From: VFJL01 sp037147395
Lineage (GTDB): Bacteria; Pseudomonadota; Gammaproteobacteria; Burkholderiales; Nitrosomonadaceae
Direction of reading: 5' to 3'
Assembly: GCA_037147395.1 (NCBI GenBank)
Contig: JBAWVG010000056.1
Location: 1-8,904 of the forward strand
DNA length: 8,904 nt
The notes under the pieces are model-generated. The model was not told where the DNA came from and ran no database searches. It was given only the letters and a program-made list of their open reading frames with translations. Below are positions 1-8,448 of this stretch, in pieces (the stretch's first letter is position 1; every line of letters begins with the position of its first letter). The position numbers and the translations under genes were made by a program.

Positions 1-1169
1 ACACGTGTCTCAAAAAAGTTCTTCTCCTTCTTGAGATCGATCATCTCGGACATCCATGGGAACGGATTATTCGCGCCAGGGTACAAGGTATCCAACCCAA
101 TCTGCTGACACCTGCGGTTGGCGATGTATCTCAGATACTCCTTAAACATCGGCGCATTCATCCCCAGAACGCCCCTCGGCATGGTGTCCTCTGCATAACG
201 GTACTCCAGCTCAACCGCCTTCTGCATCAGTCCATTAATCTCATCTCGAAATTCCTTAGTCCAGAGCTGCGGGTTCTCCATCTTGATCTGGTTGATCACG
301 TCTATCCCAAAGTTGCAGTGCATCGACTCATCCCTCAGGATGTATTGATACTGCTCTGCAGCACCGGTCATCTTGTTCTGCCGACCCAGTGCCAGTATCT
401 GAGTGAATCCCACGTAAAAAAACAGTCCCTCCATGATGCACGCGAACACGATCAGACTCCTCAGCAACTTCTGATCATTCTCCAAGGTGCCGGTCTCAAA
501 GTGAGGGTCTGTCAGGGTATCGATGAATGGAATGAGAAACTCGTCCTTATCCCGGATCGATGTGACCTCATGATAGGCATTGAAGATCTCGCCCTCGTCC
601 AGACCGAGGGATTCAACGATGTACTGATAGGCATGAGTATGAATCGCTTCCTCGAATGCCTGCCTGAGTAGATACTGCCGACACTCTGGATTGGTAATGT
701 GGCGGTATGTTCCGAGCACGATATTGTTCGCTGCCAGTGAATCGGCCGTCACAAAGAATCCTAAATTTCGCTTAATCAACCTCCTCTCATCCTCGGTCAA
801 TCCATTCGGGTCCTTCCAGGTGGCGATATCCCGACTCATGTTGATCTCTTGGGGCATCCAGTGGTTGGCACATGCGGAGAGGTACTTCTCCCATGCCCAC
901 TTATACTTGAACGGCACCAACTGATTCACATCAGCCTTACAATTGATGATCTTCTTGTCCTCAACCGATATGCGCCGGTTAGACCCACCCCCTCCGGACT
1001 GCTCACTCCCTCTACCATCACCCCTTGCATCGGCATCCCCGACCAGAGTCATTCCGCTCGCGACATGGAGCCTTCTCCCATTGTTCGCAGCCATCGGTTG
1101 CACGCCTCCTGATACAGCCTGTAGCATTGGCATCCCTGATTGCAGCGTTTCATTCTCAATATTCAGCAC
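1..1169 (-). CDS. nrdB: Ribonucleoside-diphosphate reductase class Ia, beta subunit (3' end cut by window)
   Basis: This is the small subunit of aerobic ribonucleotide reductase. It houses the diiron-tyrosyl radical cofactor and passes the radical to NrdA. I translated it by hand: the frame is open from the GTG at 1167-1169 to base 1 (389 codons), and a TAA lies in frame just upstream. The GTG start is chosen because an AAAAGGAG sequence sits 6 bases before it; the next ATG is codon 13. Cofactor residues are visible: D143, then E174-x2-H177-x3-Y181 (metal ligands and radical tyrosine, equivalent to E. coli E115/H118/Y122), E247, and E281-x2-H284. The block around residues 265-290 (KMTGAAEQYQYILRDESMHC) is typical of the family. 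Residues 1-65 are low-complexity and rich in Gly/Ser/Asp, and the conserved fold begins near residue 66. Compared with remembered betaproteobacterial NrdB, only about a dozen C-terminal residues are missing, including the tail that docks on NrdA. It lies 33 bases after nrdA, so the two form one operon. Confidence 0.97.
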   Translation of the reverse strand, partial: MLNIENETLQSGMPMLQAVSGGVQPMAANNGRRLHVASGMTLVGDADARGDGRGSEQSGGGGSNRRISVEDKKIINCKADVNQLVPFKYKWAWEKYLSACANHWMPQEINMSRDIATWKDPNGLTEDERRLIKRNLGFFVTADSLAANNIVLGTYRHITNPECRQYLLRQAFEEAIHTHAYQYIVESLGLDEGEIFNAYHEVTSIRDKDEFLIPFIDTLTDPHFETGTLENDQKLLRSLIVFACIMEGLFFYVGFTQILALGRQNKMTGAAEQYQYILRDESMHCNFGIDVINQIKMENPQLWTKEFRDEINGLMQKAVELEYRYAEDTMPRGVLGMNAPMFKEYLRYIANRRCQQIGLDTLYPGANNPFPWMSEMIDLKKEKNFFETR

Positions 1170-1175
1170 AGTCTT

Positions 1176-1183
1176 CTCCTTTT
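1176..1183 (-). promoter_or_regulatory. Ribosome binding site deciding the GTG start of nrdB
   Basis: AAAAGGAG on the minus strand lies in the 33-base gap between nrdA and nrdB, with 6 bases between its last G and the GTG at 1169. Its strength and spacing favour the GTG over the later in-frame ATG at codon 13. Confidence 0.75.
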
Positions 1184-1202
1184 ATTCCTGATGCTCTATG
1201 TA

Positions 1203-4067
<2,865 letters not shown>

Positions 4068-4075
4068 ATCGAACT

Positions 4076-4081
4076 CTCCTT
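4076..4081 (-). promoter_or_regulatory. Ribosome binding site of nrdA
   Basis: AAGGAG on the minus strand, 8 bases before the ATG at 4067, supports the chosen start. Confidence 0.7.
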
Positions 4082-4164
4082 ATCTATTCTATTTCTATTA
4101 CGACTCTAAACGGGAGACACCTCCCCTCTTGTCATATCAGGCCAGATCTTCGGTAAGCCAATCA

Positions 4165-4182
4165 ACTACTACATCTAGTAGT
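4165..4182. promoter_or_regulatory. Perfect 7+7 palindrome upstream of nrdA, candidate NrdR box
   Basis: The 18 bases ACTACTA-CATC-TAGTAGT form a perfect inverted repeat with a 4-base centre, about 98 bases before the nrdA start. Its core CTACATCTAG agrees at 8 of 10 positions with the NrdR-box core CwAtATaTwG as I remember it. NrdR is the zinc-ribbon/ATP-cone repressor of ribonucleotide reductase genes, and its sites usually come in pairs about three helical turns apart. I find only a poor second match (CCAGATCTTC, 4142-4151), with centres 27 bases apart, which is shorter than usual. The palindrome is certain; the NrdR assignment is inference. Confidence 0.5.
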
Positions 4183-4357
4183 CGGTTAAATCATCTTCAC
4201 CTATTCATGGTATAGCATATGGATGCGTAGTCTTGTGCAAATGGGGAAATAATGCAAGTGTTTTTTGCGAATATCACTCAGTCGAAAAGTATAAATTCAG
4301 ATACACCGAATCATGCCCTCCGATACATCTCATCAGATCTCTCGAGAACGCCTTAAA

Positions 4358-5110
4358 TTATCGTGAGACACCGATCAATGCACCCCGTTGAAAAAGATCC
4401 CTCATCAACACCAGCCCCCCCTCAATCACAACCTCTGGGTCGGGATGCTGACTCTCTTCAGAGACGATCTCAAGAGCCCTCCTGCCGGTGTTCTCCCCAG
4501 CCTCAAACAGACCGAGCAGTCTTGTGGTGAAGGCATTCACCTCCATGAATTGAACTTGATCACTTGCACCGCGAAATACCAGCAGGTAGGTCTCTGTCGG
4601 CACCACCCTAACCCCTGGGCCGATGCGATGTACAGGCCAGTGATACTGCAGACGTGAAAGAACTGGGTTTAGGACCGGACGCCCCTTGAGTAGATCCCCC
4701 TCTCGGTCGACCTGATCCCAGTCCGGTTCAGAGTTTGAAATTGAGAGCGCCAACTCGACCCACTCATAATGAGCGAGCTCGATCATGTATGCGGGGTCAC
4801 TCTTAGAGGGGGTCCACTCGTCCTTCAGGAAATGGATGAACTCATCCGGTATCTGACGAAAGAAGGGTGACTGACAGTGATGATTGGCGAGGAAGGCCCT
4901 CACCAATCTCGTCCAACGGCGTATCCCTAACACCCCCCTTAATACGGGGAAGCAGGTCAGCAGGAAGCTCTCGATATTCTTGTAGACCAGTCCCTGGTAT
5001 ATCCGCATCCGCCTCTCCTCGATCCCGCTCGGACAGGGGTACTCCTTAGGGTCTCTGAGGTGAGCTGTGAATGCATACTGAAACCGCTGAAATTCAAGAG
5101 GTGCCGACAT
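4358..5110 (-). CDS. bufC: DUF2063 protein, BufC/HvfC-like partner of the MNIO RiPP enzyme
   Basis: This 250-residue protein belongs to the DUF2063 family, often labelled putative DNA-binding but now understood as the partner protein that helps DUF692 enzymes bind and modify their peptide substrate. The helical N-terminal domain (about residues 5-97) carries the family pattern RMRIYQGLVYKNIESFLLTC (34-53), then CFPVLRGVLG and SPFF-x2-IPDEF near 81-91. ELAHYEWVEL follows at 111-120. The C-terminal domain (about 147-245) includes LNP, YHWPVHRI and FMEVNAF. The ATG at 5110 is chosen: it overlaps the end of bufB by 17 bases, suggesting translational coupling, and the protein then begins just before the first conserved helix. 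A longer form would need a TTG at 5161 and a 68-base overlap. The close association with bufB and the precursor gene is the main support for its role. Its length is normal for the family. Confidence 0.88.
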   Translation of the reverse strand: MSAPLEFQRFQYAFTAHLRDPKEYPCPSGIEERRMRIYQGLVYKNIESFLLTCFPVLRGVLGIRRWTRLVRAFLANHHCQSPFFRQIPDEFIHFLKDEWTPSKSDPAYMIELAHYEWVELALSISNSEPDWDQVDREGDLLKGRPVLNPVLSRLQYHWPVHRIGPGVRVVPTETYLLVFRGASDQVQFMEVNAFTTRLLGLFEAGENTGRRALEIVSEESQHPDPEVVIEGGLVLMRDLFQRGALIGVSR

Positions 5111-5942
5111 CTCTGACCTGGCCGTATCTCGCCTGATTTTGGGCGATACGTTTAACCTCAACCATCAATTGATCCAGTGACGGAATATTAAAGTCCCTCT
5201 CCAACAATGTCGGCGACACCCCATGGATACGGTAGGACTCATCCAGCAATGACCATACCGGCTCAATCACATCCTCACCATGGGTGTCGATCACCAGATC
5301 CTCATCCTCCTGATAATGTCCTGCCATGTGTCGGTAGACAATCCGCTCCGTCGGCATGGAACGAATAAACTCAATCGGGTCGTAACTGTGATTGATGCTA
5401 TTGACGTACACGTTATTCACATCGAGATGCAAATCGCAATCCGCTTCAGTGAGAACGGACTGGATAAACTGGATCTCACTCATCTCGGTCATGGGTGCCT
5501 GCAAATAAAAAGAGGCATTCTCTATTGCGATACGACGCTGCAGAATATCTTGAGTGATCCGTATCCGTGAGGAGACATACCTCACCGCCTCTTCAGTGAA
5601 GGGGATCGGTAACAAGTCGTACAGATGCCCATCATCAGAACAGTAGGATAAGTGCTCGGTGTAGAGCAGTACTTGATGCTGATCGAGGAACTGCTTGATC
5701 TTATAAAGCAGTTCCTCATCTAGGGGGGATGGACTGCCGATTGAGAGCGACAGTCCGTGACAGACAAAGGGGTAGCGCTCGGTGAATCTTCGTAGGTCAC
5801 GACCCAACGACCCACCGATATCGATCCAGTTCTCGGGTGCAATCTCAAAGAAGTCGATCCCATCCGGAACATGCTCCTTCAGCGAGGGGATCATCTCTCG
5901 CCGAAATCCCAGACCCGCACCGGCAAGTGTTAGTCGGCTCAT
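5094..5942 (-). CDS. bufB: DUF692 multinuclear non-heme iron oxidase, BufB/HvfB-like RiPP-modifying enzyme
   Basis: This 282-residue TIM-barrel protein belongs to the DUF692 (MNIO) family, which includes MbnB of methanobactin synthesis, HvfB and BufB. These cytoplasmic enzymes use two or three iron ions and O2 to convert cysteines of a precursor peptide into oxazolone/thioamide or thiooxazole-type groups. Family motifs in order: GAGLGFRREM (8-17), FFEIAPENW (31-39), H62 in CHGLSLSIG, TEHLSY with E96/H97, ENASFY with E141/N142, LHLDVNN with D174/N176/N177, H205 and H209 in HMAGH, D219/H221 in DTHGED, and E248/D250 in LERD. The expected His/Asp/Glu iron ligands therefore look intact and the enzyme is probably active. 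The ATG start is followed at once by the conserved N-terminal strand, although the ribosome binding site is weak (AAGAG). It lies 73 bases after the precursor gene and overlaps bufC. The exact product chemistry cannot be read from sequence. Confidence 0.93.
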   Translation of the reverse strand: MSRLTLAGAGLGFRREMIPSLKEHVPDGIDFFEIAPENWIDIGGSLGRDLRRFTERYPFVCHGLSLSIGSPSPLDEELLYKIKQFLDQHQVLLYTEHLSYCSDDGHLYDLLPIPFTEEAVRYVSSRIRITQDILQRRIAIENASFYLQAPMTEMSEIQFIQSVLTEADCDLHLDVNNVYVNSINHSYDPIEFIRSMPTERIVYRHMAGHYQEDEDLVIDTHGEDVIEPVWSLLDESYRIHGVSPTLLERDFNIPSLDQLMVEVKRIAQNQARYGQVRDVGTS

Positions 5943-6015
5943 GGCTCTTGCGCGCGACTATCTACTCATGCTCGAACACTCACCCTCACGATACCCCGCA
6001 ACCGCCGCCTCTCAT

Positions 6016-6378
6016 TTATTTCTTCTTGGCGATCTCGCCCTTGCCCAGCTCAGTCTTTTCAATGAATCCGTCCTTGTTAGAATCCATATGCTCGAACATG
6101 ACATCGTGATGCTTGCTCCACTCTTCCTTACTGACCTTGCCATCCTTATTGGTATCTGCCATGGTCACCCCGCACATCCCTTCACTGGCCTTCATGGACC
6201 CACACTTACCCTGTCCACACTTGCCCTCCCCAGCCTTCGCTTGTGCGATCATGTACCCTCTATCCAGGGACTGAGCGGTGAATGGGTTATCAGCGGCGGA
6301 GGCGATCGGTGCTACTCCCAAAGTGGCCGCAAAGGCAGACCCAACAGCAATTGAAATAATCGATTTTTTGTAGGGCAT
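6016..6378 (-). CDS. bufA: Secreted RiPP metallophore precursor with EGKCG-type motifs fused to an EF-hand pair (BufA/HvfA-like)
   Basis: This 120-residue protein has three parts. An N-terminal signal peptide (lysines 4-5, hydrophobic stretch about 7-25, cleavage probably after ASA at 28) sends it to the periplasm. A short segment then carries EGKCG (51-55), QGKCG (56-60) and EGMCG (66-70), giving the protein's only cysteines, C54, C59 and C69. EGKCG repeats are the known modification sites of HvfA/BufA precursors acted on by DUF692 enzymes. Residues 75-86 and 99-110 are two canonical EF-hand loops: D75/N77/D79/K81/S83/E86 and D99/N101/D103/F105/E107/E110. The start ATG has AGGAG 6 bases upstream. 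bufB and bufC follow on the same strand. I infer that C54, C59 and perhaps C69 are modified and that the exported product binds copper. The EF-hand part might instead be a recognition or folding domain. Without the operon it would be called only an EF-hand protein. Confidence 0.82.
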   Translation of the reverse strand: MPYKKSIISIAVGSAFAATLGVAPIASAADNPFTAQSLDRGYMIAQAKAGEGKCGQGKCGSMKASEGMCGVTMADTNKDGKVSKEEWSKHHDVMFEHMDSNKDGFIEKTELGKGEIAKKK

Positions 6379-6384
6379 GATGAT

Positions 6385-6389
6385 CTCCT
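6385..6389 (-). promoter_or_regulatory. Ribosome binding site of the precursor gene
   Basis: AGGAG on the minus strand, 6 bases before the ATG at 6378, is by far the best ribosome binding site in the three-gene operon. This fits a precursor made in excess over its modifying enzymes. Confidence 0.7.
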
Positions 6390-6466
6390 ATGTGTATGAA
6401 AGAATTCTAAGTCACAGTCCACCGGGAAATCCGGCGTAAATCGTGTTACAGATAATTCACGAACCG

Positions 6467-6483
6467 CCCCTCTCAAGATGGGG
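6467..6483. promoter_or_regulatory. Dyad over a possible -35 element upstream of the RiPP operon
   Basis: CCCCTCTCAAGATGGGG on the plus strand is an interrupted inverted repeat: CCCC/GGGG with inner TCT/AGA and one bulged base. On the minus strand it covers TTGAGA (6471-6476), 5 of 6 to a sigma-70 -35, followed after 16 bases by TATCTG, a weak -10. It lies about 90-105 bases before the precursor start. A separate candidate -10, TAGAAT, lies closer to the gene at about 6405-6410 but has no clear -35. Role as operator or promoter is inference. Confidence 0.3.
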
Positions 6484-6637
6484 ATGATGGTCATGTTAGA
6501 TCGGGTCTGGGTTCATGACAACCCCTGCCAAAAAGGATATCACAACTCCTGTCGGGAGGACTCCTAATCGATGAGCAACGGGACTGCCCGGCTGAAGATA
6601 CTCATGTGATACAGAGGAGTCTCATTGCAACGATCAA

Positions 6638-7561
6638 TCACGGCCCAGTCTGAGTCAATGTGCGCTTGGCTGCAATTGCACGAGCCGCTCTTGATCCTGA
6701 GGGCCTTCCCAAAAAGTTGCAGATGAAATTACCAGCAGAGATCAGTCTATCCATATCCACACCCGTCTCAATCCCCATTCCATTTAGCATATAGAGCAGG
6801 TCCTCACTTGCCACATTGCCGGATGCACCGGGTGCGTACGGGCACCCTCCCAGACCCGAGACCGAAGAGTCGAGAACGCTGACCCCGCACTCTAGCGCAG
6901 CATAAGCATTAGCAAGTGATTGGCCATAGGTATCATGGAAGTGTCCTGCAAGACTCTCCATGGGAACCCTCCCCGCCACCGCCTCGATCAGGCTCCGGGT
7001 CTTACCCGGTGTGCCGGTTCCGATCGTGTCTCCCAAAGAGATCTCATAGCATCCCATACGTATCAACTCTGCCGCGATATCCGCCACTCGACTGGGCTCT
7101 ACCGTCCCCTCGTATGGACAGCCAAGTACACAGGAGATATATCCTCGAACTCGTACCCCGCGCCCCTTTGCGGCAGTACATACCTCGTCAAAACGTGCCA
7201 ACCCCTGTTCAATGGAGCAGTTAGTATTCTTTCGAGAGAATGTTTCGCTGGCACTCGAAAATACGGCGATCTCGCTCACCCCAGCGGCGAATGCCGCTGT
7301 AAGTCCCTGCATGTTAGGAACCAGTGCGGAGTAACTTACCCCGGGAAGCTTGTGTATGCCCATCATGACTGCAGAATGATCCGCCATTTGTGGGACCCAC
7401 TTTGGTGACACAAATGCAGCCGACTCCACCACAGACAGGCCTGCCTGGGCCAGCCTCTCAATCAGCTCGATCTTGACTGGGGTCGGCACATTAACGGACT
7501 CATTCTGTAGACCGTCGCGCGGTCCGACCTCAACGATCTTTACATACTCCGGAAGACCCAT
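6638..7561 (-). CDS. mvaB: Hydroxymethylglutaryl-CoA lyase
   Basis: This 307-residue TIM-barrel enzyme of the HMGL-like family splits 3-hydroxy-3-methylglutaryl-CoA into acetyl-CoA and acetoacetate, the last step of leucine breakdown. The N-terminal VGPRDGLQNE gives R15 and the metal ligand D16. H207 and H209 in GHFHDTYG, with N249, complete the divalent-metal site. The family signature SVSGLGGCPYAPGASGNV (233-250) carries the catalytic C240. That signature distinguishes it from isopropylmalate synthase and homocitrate synthase. Length is normal for bacterial HMG-CoA lyase and nothing looks missing. The ATG at 7561 is preceded by AGGAATGAGGGT, an acceptable ribosome binding region. In many proteobacteria this gene sits in a leucine/isovalerate (liu) cluster; here its partners (acyl-CoA carboxylase, isovaleryl-CoA dehydrogenase) are not adjacent, and it stands as a single gene divergent from the membrane protein gene. 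The symbols hmgL and liuE are also used. Confidence 0.96.
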   Translation of the reverse strand: MGLPEYVKIVEVGPRDGLQNESVNVPTPVKIELIERLAQAGLSVVESAAFVSPKWVPQMADHSAVMMGIHKLPGVSYSALVPNMQGLTAAFAAGVSEIAVFSSASETFSRKNTNCSIEQGLARFDEVCTAAKGRGVRVRGYISCVLGCPYEGTVEPSRVADIAAELIRMGCYEISLGDTIGTGTPGKTRSLIEAVAGRVPMESLAGHFHDTYGQSLANAYAALECGVSVLDSSVSGLGGCPYAPGASGNVASEDLLYMLNGMGIETGVDMDRLISAGNFICNFLGRPSGSRAARAIAAKRTLTQTGP

Positions 7562-7632
7562 ACCCTCATTCCTATTTTTACCGTGGACATTATTTCAACG
7601 TGCAACCATTGCCGTCATCATCTGCCAGATTA

Positions 7633-7645
7633 GGATGATTCATCC
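7633..7645. promoter_or_regulatory. Perfect 6+6 dyad between the divergent genes
   Basis: GGATGA-T-TCATCC is a perfect inverted repeat with a single central base, placed about 70 bases before the lyase start and about 26 bases before the TATAAT that faces the other way. Its position suits a shared operator, but no regulator is encoded nearby and I cannot match it to a known family. Confidence 0.3.
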
Positions 7646-7670
7646 CTCCTCAACAAATCGCATGCCAGTA

Positions 7671-7676
7671 TATAAT
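7671..7676 (+). promoter_or_regulatory. Candidate -10 element (TATAAT) for the membrane protein gene
   Basis: A consensus TATAAT lies 52 bases before the ATG at 7729. The -35 position (about 7648-7653) reads CCTCAA, a poor match, so this would be a weak or activated promoter. A transcript starting near 7683 would exclude an ATG at 7675 as the start and supports 7729. Confidence 0.35.
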
Positions 7677-7728
7677 GTCTCCTTTCATAAATTCAAAGTC
7701 CGTCTGGATATGGCTCATAACTACCGCG

Positions 7729-8379
7729 ATGAATGACACAAAAGTAGACTCTGGAATATCGACGATCGATGCCTGCACTCAGCATGGCGAAGAGGTACTG
7801 GCCGCCCAGCAACTCCTGATCAAGGAGAAGGGGTACGATTTTGCGCCTGAGTTTAAGCAGATGACGACCCATCTCTATCTAGTCGGAGTGATGTGGCGTC
7901 ATGGAGAGAGTCTCGATCTATCGGCCGATGCCCGTGAACATGCCTTTGAAGCATTGGCCTCTCTGCTGGTTAACCGAGGGATGAGGAAGAAGGAGGCCGA
8001 GAAACGGATTACCTTCCTTCGCGGCATGTCCCGTCTTGAAGATGGTAGCGACACACTCGCCATCACTGTCGGCTATCAGGCCTCTCCCGGTGACCCCGCC
8101 CTGATCACCGTCTTTGATGAGTACCTCGATGAGGTGAGGGTCTCGGGTGCCCTCTGGCGGCTCTATGACCGCGGCAAAAAGACCATGTTCATCGGTGGTG
8201 GAGCGGCCGCCTTTGTCGCGATCTGGTTTGTAACGATCTTCATCCCCGACAGCAGCGCGATCTCGATCCTTGCCGTGGGCGTGATCGCCGCCGGTTTGGT
8301 CGTCATCCCGACTTTCCTGATTGGCCTATTGTTCTATCGGAAGAAGATCAAGAAGGCCGACCCGAAAACGGCTCCCTAG
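7729..8379 (+). CDS. Unrecognised protein with two C-terminal membrane helices
   Basis: I do not recognise this 216-residue protein. Residues 1-150 are soluble, charged and probably helical, with stretches such as SADAREHAFEALASLLVNRG (65-84) and KKEAEKRI (87-94). They are followed by two hydrophobic segments at about 152-172 and 177-203, and a basic tail YRKKIKKADPK. By the positive-inside rule, R148/K150/K151 before the first helix and the KK cluster after the second predict both ends in the cytoplasm with a very short outside turn (PDSS). C15 is its only cysteine. The start is uncertain: ATG at 7675 would give 234 residues but overlaps the TATAAT; ATG at 7729 is preferred although no good ribosome binding site precedes either. 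Nothing catalytic is visible. It is 69 bases upstream of folD on the same strand, so the two may be cotranscribed, but a functional link is not evident. Confidence 0.75.
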   Translation: MNDTKVDSGISTIDACTQHGEEVLAAQQLLIKEKGYDFAPEFKQMTTHLYLVGVMWRHGESLDLSADAREHAFEALASLLVNRGMRKKEAEKRITFLRGMSRLEDGSDTLAITVGYQASPGDPALITVFDEYLDEVRVSGALWRLYDRGKKTMFIGGGAAAFVAIWFVTIFIPDSSAISILAVGVIAAGLVVIPTFLIGLLFYRKKIKKADPKTAP

Positions 8380-8394
8380 CCACGGGTAACATCA

Positions 8395-8410
8395 GGGGAT
8401 AGCTTTCCCC
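8395..8410 (+). other. Hairpin-forming dyad between the membrane protein gene and folD
   Basis: GGGGATAGCTTTCCCC can form a 5-bp GGGGA/TCCCC stem with a 6-base loop, 15 bases after the stop of the upstream gene. No T-tract follows (GTATTC), so it does not look like a full rho-independent terminator. It could be a weak terminator or an mRNA-stabilising structure. Confidence 0.3.
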
Positions 8411-8448
8411 GTATTCATACGCAACGATATGGCCGGTTCAAACACATA

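Larger units (their letters stand above)
4068..4357. other. Intergenic region between the RiPP operon and nrdA
   Basis: This 290-base stretch contains the nrdA promoter region for the minus strand and the palindrome at 4165-4182. An extended -10-like TGCTATACC on the minus strand (4209-4217) could start the nrdA transcript near 4202, but no good -35 sits at the right distance. A smaller imperfect dyad (AGCAT/ATGC) lies at about 4214-4226. I see no convincing rho-independent terminator for the RiPP operon here, so some readthrough into nrdA is possible. No credible small gene was seen. Confidence 0.5.
6379..6637. other. Intergenic region between HMG-CoA lyase gene and the RiPP operon
   Basis: This 259-base region must hold the promoter of the RiPP operon and the 3' end of the lyase transcript. 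Small dyads are present: CCCC/GGGG at 6467-6483, GTCATG/CATGAC at 6490-6495 and 6514-6519, CTCC/GGAG near 6546-6558, and CGGG/CCCG near 6579-6591. None is followed by a proper T-tract on the minus strand, so no terminator is called. No ECF sigma-type promoter of the kind reported for bufferin clusters stands out, although GTAAC occurs once on the minus strand (about 6445-6449). Confidence 0.45.

Noticed and set aside
5111..5161. Longer start of the DUF2063 gene at 5161
   Set aside because: The codon at 5161 is TTG, the extra 17 residues are not conserved-looking, and it would overlap bufB by 68 bases. The ATG at 5110 gives a normal 17-base overlap.
5782..6354. Plus-strand 190-codon frame
   Set aside because: It runs antisense across bufB and the precursor gene, both of which are well supported, and its translation shows no domain.
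6440..6460. ECF sigma factor promoter (GTAAC type) for the RiPP operon
   Set aside because: GTAAC is present once on the minus strand, but no matching CGT-type -10 element lies at the usual 16-17 bases downstream.
6312..6494. Minus-strand 60-codon frame upstream of and overlapping the precursor gene
   Set aside because: It overlaps the precursor's signal peptide in another frame, has no good ribosome binding site, and its product shows no recognisable feature.
6546..6591. Hairpins as a terminator for the HMG-CoA lyase gene
   Set aside because: The CTCC/GGAG and CGGG/CCCG stems are only four base pairs long and the nearest T-run (CTTTTT) is about 11 bases away, so they do not form a proper rho-independent terminator.
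7675..7728. Longer start of the membrane protein gene at 7675
   Set aside because: This ATG overlaps the TATAAT at 7671-7676 and the added residues show no family character. It cannot be fully excluded.
8380..8448. Tetrahydrofolate riboswitch upstream of folD
   Set aside because: The leader is only 69 bases with one small stem and lacks the multi-helix pseudoknot layout; these riboswitches are also known mainly from Firmicutes.
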